The position numbers and the translations under genes are program-made. Positions 35,163 to 45,235 of a DNA stretch of 64,000 nucleotides are shown here, one piece after another (position 1 is the first letter of the stretch; the number at the start of each line of letters is the position of its first letter). This DNA comes from Schistosoma mansoni (Eukaryota > Platyhelminthes > Trematoda > Strigeidida > Schistosomatidae), in contig NW_017386026.1 of the NCBI RefSeq assembly GCF_000237925.1, positions 682,001-746,000 on the forward strand, read 5' to 3'. The notes beneath the pieces are model-generated. The model saw nothing but the letters and a program-made list of their open reading frames with translations. It made no database searches and had not been told where the DNA came from.

Positions 35163-37331
35163 TGTTATATTTGTGGTTTTTGCTATATAAACGACCCAGC
35201 TATTCCTATTGCTTAGTATTCTTATACGATGACACTCGACAAGACCCCAAAATCAGAACACGTTGAACAGGAAAGAAATTGTATTCAAAATAATAATAAT
35301 AAGTGAACAGCAAATCCGCAATCAGCAATCAACAGTTCAAATATCGTTCATATATTTATAGTATAAGCATAAGAAGCTTATAGATTTTTCTGCAATAATA
35401 TGCCCGGGCTGATCGGTTTAAAATTAACCAATCAGCGCGCAGGGCAGTTCAACTGGCCTGCTGCTCCGGCAACATCAACCAGCTTGTCCTGCCCCCCATG
35501 GCCGGTGACGACTGATCCACCAAACGAGGCGGAAGTCCGCAAGGAACTCCAACTCTTGAAGCGCTACAAATCACCTGGCCCAGATGACATACCTCCGGCT
35601 ATTTTTAAAGATGGTGGCGACTTTCTGACTAAGGAATTGACTGTGTTGTTTGCAAAGGTTTGGGAGCAAGAAAGTGTTCCAACATCATGGAATGAGTCGA
35701 TAGTCGTCCCTATCTTTAAAAAGGGTTCGCGTTGTTCCTGCAATAACTATCGGGGGATAAGTCTACTTCCGATTGCGTCCAAACTATTGGCTTCTATCAT
35801 TCTTCGTAGGTTGTTTAAAACCCGAGAACGATTGACTCGCGAGGAGCAGGCTGGTTTTCGTTCTGATCGAGGATGCATTGATCACATCTTCACCCTCCGC
35901 CAAATGTTAGAACACCGTCATACTTATCGCAGGCCAACAATCGTAGTGTTTCTTGATATCAGGGCTGCCTTCGATTCGTTGGACAGGACTGTTCTCTGGG
36001 ATTGTCTATTGAAGAAGGGTGTGCCTGAGAAGTTTATTAACATCTTAAAGGCCCTGTACACGAACACCTCAGGCAGAGTGAGGGCATACAACCACCTTTC
36101 TCCCTTGTTCCATTCGAGCAGTGGGGTTAGGCAGGGTTGCCCGATCTCACCATTCCTCTTCAACTTTGCCATCGACGACATCCTAGAAACAGCTCTGGTG
36201 GATGTAAGTAATGGCGGTGTGGATATGTTGCCTGGAGAACGACTTCTCGACCTTGAGTATGCGGATGATATTGTCTTACTGTGCGATAATGCCCAAGGCA
36301 TGCAATCAGCACTTAATCAGTTGGCAATCAGTGTCCGCAGGTACGGCATGTGCTTTGCACCCTCCAAGTGCAAAGTACTTCTACAAGACTGGCAGGATTC
36401 GAATCATGTACTCACCCTGGATGATGAGCAGATTGAAGTAGTTGAGAAGTTCGTGTATCTAGGTAGCTATATAAGTGCTGGTGGTGGTGTGACTGATGAG
36501 ATTGATGCACGTATAAGGAAAGCCAGATCGGCTTATGCCGATCTGGGCCATCTTTGGCGCCTTCGTGATGTTAGTCTGGCTGTAAAAAGTCGGATCTACA
36601 ACGCGTCGGTGAGAGCAGTTTTGCTCTATGCTTGTGAAACCTGGCCTCTCCGAGTTGAGGATGTTAGACGTCTCTCTGTGTTCGATCATCGTTGTCTCCG
36701 AAGGATTGCTGACATCCAGTGGCAACACCATGTTAGTAATGCAGAGGTTCGGCATCGTGTGTTCGGGCACAGAGACGATAATTCAATTGGTGTCACCATC
36801 TTGAAACACCGACTTCGGTGGCATGGACATGTTTTACGAATGTCGTCCCAGAGACTTCCACGCCGTGCATTATTTGCCGACCCTGGGACTGGTTGGAAAA
36901 AGCGGAGAGGAGGTCAGTGTATGACATGGTGTCGTGGCATGAAAGAAAGTTGCAAAGGGCTAGCTTCTGTTGGTTCTTCACGACTCCCTGGCTGGGGTCC
37001 GAGAGATGGTGCAACACAGCGGCTAGAGACGTTATCAGATATGGCTCAGAATAGAAACCAGTGGCGATCCTGCTGCAACCTTCTTTTACTTTCTACATAA
37101 AGTATGGTTCTTACTTTCCTATTTGAAAGAGTCTTCTGGTTGTACATTTTAGTCCGCCTTATCTTTTCATCCCTTCTCTTCCTACTTTCATTATTTTGTG
37201 TGGCGCATATGTACCTGGTGCCCTTTTGTACCAATATATATGTGTTTAAATAAATAATAAATAAATAAATCAGCGCGCAGCAACACCATCATGCATAAAA
37301 CATGCTTAATCCAATCTATATCCCACTAACA
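35163..37331 (-). repeat. 3' LTR of the Gypsy fossil, interrupted
   Basis: Two LTR segments (35163-35442 and 37281-37331) with an RTE LINE between them. Together they give the same 331 bp as the 5' LTR. Confidence 0.9.
35431..37280 (+). mobile_element. SR2-related RTE LINE inserted in an LTR, 12-bp target duplication
   Basis: ATCAGCGCGCAG at 35431-35442 and again at 37269-37280 flanks the 5'-truncated insert 35443-37268. One open frame reaches 37100 and carries [78 protein letters not shown] and the RTE C-terminus ending DMAQNRNQW. The first codons of the frame are LTR sequence, not LINE. The endonuclease is absent. The 3' end is TGTGTGGCGCATATG, GTACCAATATATATG and an AAATA tail. RT residues look intact, but without the endonuclease the copy is not autonomous. 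It is the youngest layer of the nest. Confidence 0.93.
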
Positions 37332-38752
37332 CCTCCCCCTTGAGCAGATTCGTAGGATCTGGTGTTAGGGTCCAACTGCAACCGCTTTACTGGTTTGCGC
37401 TTCTGGTTAGTCCATCTTCTAGGTAATAAGGACGTTGTGTCATCCTTCGTTTGCACCTTGACTGTCCTGTCTGTCTCAGGTGTTTTGATCTCAAAGGTGT
37501 CTAGCAGAACATCAAGAGGTAATCTATGCTGCGTTTCGTTGTTGGAGATCGAGGTTGATTTCAGTTGGTTAGCGTGACGCACCCAGATTTCTGAACCAAC
37601 GGACACCTCGTAAACCACATTTCCTCTCTTATGCACTATCCGACCAGCTATCCATGTAGGATGTTTTCCTCGATAGTCCATAGCAAGTACCTTTTGACCC
37701 ACACTGAACAATCGTTTTTGTGCCCCATGATGACTATTGTACTGTTTCTCCATCATCACGTTTCGTTGCGGCTTAAGAGCTGGAGTCGGACGAATGCTGT
37801 CAAAATGTGTATGTATTTTTCTGCCAAGTAACGCTTCCGCTGGAGAGACTCCATTTGTTGTCTGAGGGTTCGGTGTCGAACGGTGTATAAACAAGAACCT
37901 CTCTAAGATCTCTTCGGTGTCCCCCTCCCCTCTTGATTTTTTTAGGGCATTTTTGAACGTACCAACAAAACGTTCTACCTGACCATTCGATTGCGGATGG
38001 AATGGAGGTGTTCGGATGTGCCTGATTCCGTTCTGCTGACAAAATTCTGAAAAGTCTTTTCTGACTTCATCTGACGACACTTGGGTGTTTCGAATTGTCG
38101 CTGCTGCTACACTCCGTATTTCTGGAACCTTTTTACCTGTCTTTTTTGCATATGAAGTGGTGTCTAATGATGGACACGACACGTTACACACGCTGTTAAT
38201 GAGTATATCCATTAATCCAAGCTTTTCTAACATATCTAGACCAAGTAGATCAAGGTTTGGTCGTTCTGTTAGATAGCATACTCCTTTACAGCTATTTCCA
38301 TTGAAGGAAAATTCACATTGTAATTCACCAACTAGCTTCAGTACACCTCCAGATACGTTTTTAGCCGTTTTCTTGGATGGCTTCATTGGCGGTTTTCCCA
38401 GCAAGTTATAAGTCTCTCTAGACACTAGAGTAATATCGGATGCTGTGTCAATTTGAAGACGAACCGCTATACCATTAATCTGGATCGTAACATACTTTCT
38501 CCGAATGTCATAGTCTATTTGAAAGGCTGCTACCAGAGAAAGTGATTTAGATTCGGCTGACTTTATGTGTCGAGGACGTTTGTGCTTCTGCTTAGGCTGG
38601 GACGTACGATTTGGAGGACAATGACCTTCTTTATGCCCACGTTTGTTACACATCTGACATTTATGTTTCTTGAATGGGCAGGATCGTACATAATGCCAAT
38701 CACCACATAACCAACATGCAGTCGTTGGTTTGCTACCACTTGTTTTCGGTTT

Positions 38753-39550
38753 CTAAACTTTTAACCTCGTAATAGCATTGACACTACTGCAGGTTAAATT
38801 AGGATTTACCTGTTCAATCAACTGATTGTCGTGTCTGATGTTCTGTAGCCGCTTACACTCATCTGTTAACGTTCTGAGTGTGATGTTAGGATCTTGATCC
38901 AAACGAGTTAGAAGTCTGGTTCTAATCTCAGCATCTTGTGGTGACTGGAGAGCTTTGATGAATATAAGGCATTTAAATTGATCTTCTGTCAACGAGCGTA
39001 ACTTGAACTTTTCACATTCTCTGTTGACGATGTCTGCTAGAACACCATATTCATCGGCTTCTCGTTTCACCAAATTAAGACACTGGTAGCGAATACTAAA
39101 CAATGAGGAAGATTCACCGAATATTTCTGACAGCTGAGATACTGTCTCCTCGGAACTGAGCTCTCGAGGTAACTTTGGTAATATATGATCAGCATAGCGT
39201 GCATGTTCATGACTTCCCAACTTGCGCATCAACAGTCGAGTCTCCCATGCGTCGTCTTGATTACAGAACTCTATTCTAAATGTGTCTTCCCAACGCTTGA
39301 ACCACGTGAGAAATGTATTGCCACATTCGGGGTCATAATAGAATTCTGGGATGCTGCTGGCAACTGCATCACAAGAAGAAGTACTTGTAGTAGCATGTGA
39401 ACTCGAGTAGTGTATGTTAAGCTGTTGCGTCAGAGTTTCTAACAGGCGCATTTGTGCGTCAAGTTGTGCTTGCTGTTGCTGTAGTATTCGGCTGAGCTGG
39501 TCATCTGATGTAGGTATATTGAATGAATTTTCCTCTTTCCCCGTCGCCAC
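38753..39550 (-). mobile_element. Gag part of the Gypsy fossil
   Basis: A 265-codon frame with a glutamine-rich N-terminal coiled-coil-like stretch (residues about 20-45) and a capsid-like body (FLTWFKRWEDTF, LPRELSSEETVSQL). It directly follows the 5' LTR on the minus strand. It is treated as part of the fossil, not as a host gene. Confidence 0.75.
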
Positions 39551-39881
39551 TATTATATTTGTGGTTTTTGCTATATAAACGACCCAGCTATTCCTATTGC
39601 TTAGTATTCTTATACGATGACACTCGACAAGACCCCAAAATCAGAACACGTTGAACAGGAAAGAAATTGTATTCAAAATAATAATAATAAGTGAACAGCA
39701 AATCCGCAATCAGCAATCAACAGTTCAAATATCGTTCATATATTTATAGTATAAGCATAAGAAGCTTATAGATTTTTCTGCAATAATATGCCCGGGCTGA
39801 TCGGTTTAAAATTAACCAATCAGCGCGCAGCAACACCATCATGCATAAAACATGCTTAATCCAATCTATATCCCACTAACA
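39551..39881 (-). repeat. 5' LTR of the Gypsy fossil
   Basis: 331 bp matching the interrupted left LTR almost perfectly. A CTATATAAAC-like promoter motif lies near its 3' side as read on +. Confidence 0.88.
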
Positions 39882-42300
39882 AATTGCATCGGGGACACAA
39901 CAATTCTTGGGAGCTCATTTACATACAGTATAAAAAAAATGACCTAGAACAGCCTAGCGGTATTCCACTAAGTGATGATTTCCGGGTGGAGCACTCGGAA
40001 TTTGTCCCTACCTTTTGTCTTCGATCTACCAAGAAATTTTAAACGAGAGTAGTCTCTTCGGCTGCTTGATTACAGATTGGATTTTTCCTGAGCTGTCTGG
40101 ATTGTAATTATACACTCATTTCATACCGACCTGTGGCGTTCCGTTGTACTTGCTGTGCCAACATTTATTTTGTCTTGGTAAACGTCGAATACTCCGGTCT
40201 ATCCAACGGTGGCCGTGCTTCTTCTTCGGGATTGTACAGGGGATAAATGATTGAGTAACCCGATTTTATAACTGCCGTAAATGAGTCCATGTGTCTTCTA
40301 CTGATGCTCCTGAGTCAATTATCCAGTTTTCAGCCGAGACTACAGAGTTGATCGCCTTCATATCTGCCTTCCATATGTTAGGACGGGTCGGCGCGACTGT
40401 TTAATAAGCCACTTCAGCCATGAACTTGAGTAGGATGATTGTATGATCATTTCTCCCTAGATGTGGGGGGCAGAGCTATTTGACTGACATCATCATCGTG
40501 TGCAGAGACTTAGTCTAAGAGAGACGAAGAGTTTTGTGGGTCATGTCTTATGGGATCTCTAATGTGCTGGGACAAAGCTAGGGCGATTGTGGTTTCTAAT
40601 AGTTTGTAATCAAACGATGTGTTTTACACATGTGTGACTAGGACTTATGTTTGCTTGGGAGTAAGTCATCCACCACACATTCTGAATTGCGGTATACTAC
40701 AAATAGTTCAATTTCTCGCTGTTTACACTCGTCTTCAGCACACCAGTTCACATGTCCCTGAGTCGTGAGCCGCTGTCTCGACAGCTTGTATGGTTTAGGT
40801 AGTTTTCTTGTACAGGATAACCCCACCACTCCTACGGTTTGATCTGTCATTCCTACTAGGTAAGAAACTAAGAAACTGGATCTCACTGCTATACACTTCT
40901 GACGTTAACCATGTTTCTGAGATGGCAGTGTCATCAAGGATTCCTGTGTCCACCACTGTTTTGATCTCCACTATTTTATTTAGTAGACCTCGAGCATTTA
41001 CATAGCACACCTCTAATTCTGTGAAGGACTTTCCCGTACCACCCTGAGTGTTTTGCGGATCGTTTTGCTCCAAACGTTTACAATGTACAAGCCCTTAAGT
41101 ATAAGGTTTTCACCGTTCTGGTGGCGCTCATTTATTTCTGCTTCTGCCGATCGTCTCTAAATACGATCAACCAGGCTGAGATCCTCACGGATATATATTC
41201 CGGATCAAGTCAGCTTGCGTGAGTTTTCCAGCATTAGGTTTCTTTCTTCAGCCGGAGCGAAGACAACTTTCAGGAGGCGGCTTGCCTGCGTACTTTCAGA
41301 ATCCACGTTTTGTCGTATTCTTCAAAGCTTATAGATGCTTACTATTGCTGCTGTTTCTGGAAGTAGCTTGTCTAGTAAGAACTGAATGTGGTTTAAATAG
41401 TATCCATAACCAGTCTTTGGTTCTTTTTTGGAAGGCTGTCAGGTCTGATTAAAAATGACTCTGTATGAGATGCTTTTAAACAAGCTTTGACGCTTTGTTC
41501 CATGGACTTTTGTCATCTACGCCGTCCTATTTTGCAACAGTCATGAATGTCTTCTTTCTCCTCTGGGCTGCGATGTAAACTGATCGTTGACTTTATGTTT
41601 CCTAACCAAATTTTCAGCAACCTTGATGATTTCCCCTTCAAAGTCCGTTTTTGGTTGATATAAGAGTCTGTATGATGTCCTGTCGCTGAAACTGTCAACT
41701 CACACAATTTAGAGGTCTCTGAAATCTCCTTCTTTTCCCTCTTTTCATCTTCCTTGTTATCACCCCCTTTATTTGTGTGTTTGTCACCCACTAAGTTATG
41801 GGAGTCCGCCTTGGTGGTTCCATAAATATCTAGTGCTTGAGTCATGATGAAGGTCGTTGTTCCCTTGAGTTCTGGTAATCAGTTATCTACTACCAGCTGA
41901 CTATTTTAAGGCACACTTCTCACAATGGTTAACAGTCCTATGGCCTCAGATATCAGCAGAGACTATGTAAAGCAGTATGCCTTGCATATTCAGCAAGACG
42001 GTGGCTTCAGACACTCTCTGTATGCAGCAAGTGTTAATGCTGTGCACACATTGTGATGCCACTCTTGAGGTTGTCACATGCATTCCATCCTCGACCGGAA
42101 AGAAGCATATGGGTCTACCACAATATTTTTTCGACTCCACCATTAAAATTGCTATATGAGCTCACAGAAAGAAAAACACAAAAAATCTTCCTTAGGCGTG
42201 GAAAAAGTAAACGACGGCGGATGTTAAAAAATGACTTCTAGAATAATTTTTTCGAAACGTTTAAGGTCGATAGACAGTATTCACAGAAGGCTAAAGCCTT
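39882..42300 (-). mobile_element. CR1-like LINE, 5' part (right part of the split element)
   Basis: On the minus strand: ORF1-like sequence (42143-41946 and the 110-codon frame 41845-41513), then an endonuclease start (41073-40795: LEVCYVNARGLLNKI, DDTAISETWL, SNRRSGGVILY), decayed sequence to about 40050, then RT (GRSKTKGRDKFRVLHPE..., FILYVNELPRIVVSPMQ) ending at the LTR insertion site. It continues at 35162-34540. The ORF1 protein is identical to that at 2547-2879. The middle is deleted or frameshifted. Confidence 0.82.
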
Positions 42301-42429
42301 CATGTTACTATTCTAAGGACGTTTGGTATTATTCCGTGTAAAATAATCGTATTTTATTTATTATTATCGTTTTCTGGTTGGTTGCTCACCTTCGGAACAA
42401 ATAAAATTAACCAACCCCTCTACTTTTAG

Positions 42430-42990
42430 TGGGATATTGTTTCTCGATAGAAATAGTGCTCCACAGGGAAACCATCACTTAGTGGAATACCTCTAGGCTG
42501 TTCTAGGTCATTTGTTTTTTATACTGTATGTAAATGAGCTCCCAAGAATTGTTGTATCCCCGATGCAACTATACGCTGATTATGTGAGAAAAATCAGACG
42601 AGAAATAACTGGAGACACGGACGCATGTGCGCTTCCCTCAGACGTATACGCTCTCCTTAGGCGGTCCAAAAGATAAATGATAATCATCAACTTGCCAATT
42701 CTTCCTACACGCACATTGAGTGTATAAAGGTAAGTAGGTGTAGCACATGAGAAGTGCCTGAGTCCAGAGTCCGGTCTCATGAGGACTTTCGGGTGACAGT
42801 GAGGCATGATCTTCAACCACGCTCCACTGATGTGGGATCACAGCTAAGGGGTTTAGAGCCATATGGGCTTTAACATGAATATTCACCAAGTTAGATGCTA
42901 CTATGTTCCCCAGAGCATACACAACCTTAGTGAGAACTAAACTTGAAAATTGGGTTCAGGCTGCAAGCCCCTGTTAAGAAAGTGACTTGG
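42430..42990 (+). mobile_element. CR1-like LINE fragment, sense strand
   Basis: RT fragment in the opposite direction to 34540-42300. It includes WNTSRLF-type and NELPRIVVSP-type sequence and then YADYVRKIRR from 42567 on. It preserves the uninterrupted site (CCCCGATGCAACTATACGCTG) that the Gypsy fossil occupies in the other copy. Stops are frequent. Confidence 0.8.
42575..42966. repeat. Inverted repeat arm B (partner 34800-35160)
   Basis: Reverse complement of arm A with no mismatch found by eye. The two chance frames of 94 and 78 codons are identical on both arms. Confidence 0.85.
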
Positions 42991-42999
42991 ATATCAACC

Positions 43000-43730
43000 A
43001 TAAATTTGTCGGATAGCCGTAGGTTGGAAAATAATAACGAACAGTATTCAACGATAGGTCTCACACATACCTTGTAACGAATGATTTAAGATACGTTTTG
43101 AAGGATGTTACGAATAATGAAGTCTAGCAATTTCTACATTTTAGATGTATTGATGGACGTATATTCCGAGAAGTTAGGAGAGAATGAGTAAAGTACCCCT
43201 AGGCCTGTTAGTGATGTGAGTTTGGTCAATGCATTCTTGTTTAGTGTTAGTTTTATTTCAAGAGACGTGTTTCCAATGCATAACCAGACGCACTTTTCAG
43301 TGTAGAGCTCTAACCTCTAGTGCTTGCACCAGTTGTCTACCTTGTTGAGTTCATGCTAGATTGTTTGCATAGTACTACATACATCTCAAATGTTAGTTTT
43401 ATAGATGACTTTTAATTCATCAGTGTGAAGTTAGGTCTTACCTGTGTTAAAGCACCTGCATATGTTGTTGATGTATATCGTAAAAAACCATGGGCCCAAG
43501 ACACTATCCATCACAACAACACTGGTTATTGGTCACGGTGTTGATGTTCTGGAGTTAGTTTTAATTATTTGGTACCTTCTCATGAGAAAAGACTTAATCC
43601 ATTGTAATTGATGGTTAGTAATTCTAACTGACTGAAGTCTGTTCATTAAGATTTTCAGTTCATTCTCTCATACGAGTAAGTCTATTGTTTTTGTGAATCT
43701 TTTTTAGGTCGGAATACAGATTTACGTAAT
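43000..43730 (-). mobile_element. CR1-like LINE reverse transcriptase fragment
   Basis: On the minus strand, NELKILMNRLQSVRITNHQL, WIKSFLMRRYQIIKT and DSVLGPWFFTIYINNICR match the fingers-palm part of a CR1-like RT. A decayed C-terminal domain follows to about 43000. It is a separate copy from 39882-42300. Confidence 0.7.
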
Positions 43731-44554
43731 CGCGAAAGTATCAGAACTCTGTTAATGTCAGGTCACGCCCAGAATACTTGGTTATGTAGGCATTTTGTTG
43801 AAATCAAGACACCTGCTTCTCCTCAAGGATCTCTTTATACATGTAACTGACGATCAGGATAATTAAAAGGCTGGATGGCGAGCGCTAGTTTTTGGAACTG
43901 TAAAGCTTCGGAGAATTCCATTAGATGCCAAAGAAATTATGTGCGTCACTTGTAGTCCGTAAGCTAACTGCGAGGCCAACAGTATCCTCAAAGGGGAGAG
44001 GCGATAATCGTTTCAGTACGGAAGAATATGTTTGTTCAGCCTAATCTGGTGAAGATCAAACTGCATATTGGTAGGGACGAGGGAGTGATAGACCAGTACA
44101 TATTAATGTGTTCAAGGATGGGTAGGTAAATCCATTCTGTAGCACTACTGGTCTTCAGTATGAGAAATTATCCATGGTACTCTGCGATTCGCTTCATCTG
44201 ATTGAAGGAAAAGGATAAACTGCAACAGTTAACAATTTCTAGTGCCTTTGTGGTCATATCATTGATGCCTTTTTAGCCGACCATGCCAAATGTTGAAGCC
44301 TCCCGCTCAAGGTCTAAAACAAATTTTAGGTAACAATAACATGAAGCTTCCAAGACTATATTGCCATTAAAGTGAAAAGGGCACTAATAATTAATCTGCT
44401 AGTTGAGGCGGAGGTCATTCGCCTGGTTTTGATCAGCGACTCCAACCAAATAACAGTGTAGTAAGGGCAAAACAGTGCCTTTCACATGAAACATAAGCCA
44501 GGAAATTATCTTTATAGGTCAGAAGGGGTTTTGTGGAGATTTCAGTATTTTTCA
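43731..44554. other. Unassigned sequence left of the gap
   Basis: About 820 bp with no clear gene. It may be decayed retroposon DNA, but no motif is convincing. Confidence 0.35.
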
Positions 44555-44757
44555 TAGTTGAAATCATGAGTCAATTGAAGCTAGACCACCATCGAAAACC
44601 TGGAAGCACTGGACGGCCTTTTCGTCCTATTATGAGAATCCTCAGCAGTGCGCATCCACGATCCCTCACTCGCGAGATTCCAACCCATGACCTACCAGTC
44701 TAGCGCCGGAGCACTTAACCGATAGACCACTGAGCCGTCATCCAACGGAGAATGCCT
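44555..44757 (-). mobile_element. tRNA-derived SINE with hammerhead motif, left of the gap
   Basis: On the minus strand: GGCTCAGTGGTCTATCGGTTAAG (A box), CATGGGTTGGAATCTC (B-box region), then the hammerhead at 44651-44606, then a conserved 3' part (TTCCAGGTTTTCGATGGTGG...CAATTGACTCATGATTTCAACTATG). It is arranged head to head with 45018-45235 across the N gap. Confidence 0.8.
44606..44651 (-). ncRNA. Hammerhead ribozyme motif, slightly degenerate
   Basis: Helix I arms GCACTG/CAGTGC pair perfectly. Core CTGAGGA fits CUGANGA, and GAAA and GTC are present. Helix II is weak, and the second helix III pair is A-G, so activity is doubtful. Confidence 0.65.
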
Positions 44758-44762
44758 AACTT

Positions 44763-44962
44763 NNNNNNNNNNNNNNNNNNNNNNNNNNNNNNNNNNNNNN
44801 NNNNNNNNNNNNNNNNNNNNNNNNNNNNNNNNNNNNNNNNNNNNNNNNNNNNNNNNNNNNNNNNNNNNNNNNNNNNNNNNNNNNNNNNNNNNNNNNNNNN
44901 NNNNNNNNNNNNNNNNNNNNNNNNNNNNNNNNNNNNNNNNNNNNNNNNNNNNNNNNNNNNNN
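44763..44962. other. Assembly gap of 200 N
   Basis: Run of exactly 200 N, a typical scaffold gap of placeholder size. Inverted SINE copies stand on both sides, which may be why assembly failed here. Confidence 0.99.
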
Positions 44963-45017
44963 GGAATAAATTACCCCTCTCTTCCTTGGAATTTTTTTGC
45001 CTTGTGGTTAAGCCCTT

Positions 45018-45235
45018 TGGTCGGTCGTCACGGGGGGTAACGCCGAAATTCGTCCAATCGGTTAAGTGCTCCGGCGCTAGACTGGTAGGTCATGGGTTGG
45101 AATCTCGCGAGTGCGGGATAGTGGATGCGCACTGCTGAGGATTCCCATAATAGGGCGAAACGGCCGTCCAGTGCTTCCAGGTTTTCGATGGTGGTCTAGC
45201 TTCAATTGACTCATAATTTCAACTATGAAGAATTA
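45018..45235 (+). mobile_element. tRNA-derived SINE with hammerhead motif, right of the gap
   Basis: TCGGTTAAGTGCTCCGGCGCTAG and GGTCATGGGTTGGAATCTCGCG form the tRNA-like head. The hammerhead follows at 45129-45174, then the same 3' part as the left copy. The first 30 bases differ from the left copy. Confidence 0.8.
45129..45174 (+). ncRNA. Hammerhead ribozyme motif with complete core
   Basis: Helix I GCACTG/CAGTGC, core CTGAGGA (fits CUGANGA), helix II CCC-ATAATA-GGG with one mismatch at its base, GAAA, a three-pair helix III closed by two bases, and the GTC cleavage triplet. The very short helix III is typical of Schistosoma SINE hammerheads, which tend to work as dimers. Confidence 0.72.

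Larger units (their letters stand above)
35163..39881 (-). mobile_element. Ty3/Gypsy LTR retrotransposon fossil, young, split by a LINE
   Basis: Fossil LTR element on the minus strand. LTRs of 331 bp lie at 39551-39881 (5') and at 35163-35442 plus 37281-37331 (3', interrupted by a LINE). The LTRs differ by about one base by eye, so insertion was very recent. They begin TGTTAGTGGG and end near TATAACA. Flanks show a 5-bp target duplication (AGTTG at 35158-35162, AATTG at 39882-39886), and the empty site is preserved at 42566-42580. A TGG-initial primer-binding site follows the 5' LTR, and a purine-rich tract (37332-37343) precedes the 3' LTR. Parts seen are Gag, nucleocapsid with two zinc knuckles, aspartic protease and the end of integrase. 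The coding region is incomplete, with about one or two breaks besides the LINE insertion. Confidence 0.9.

Noticed and set aside
38753-39550. A domesticated host gene derived from Gag
   Set aside because: It sits between its own young LTRs with primer-site and purine-tract signals, so it is part of a recent element rather than a co-opted gene.
44752-45138. A 128-codon open frame across the gap
   Set aside because: It consists mostly of unknown residues from the N run, joined to SINE sequence.
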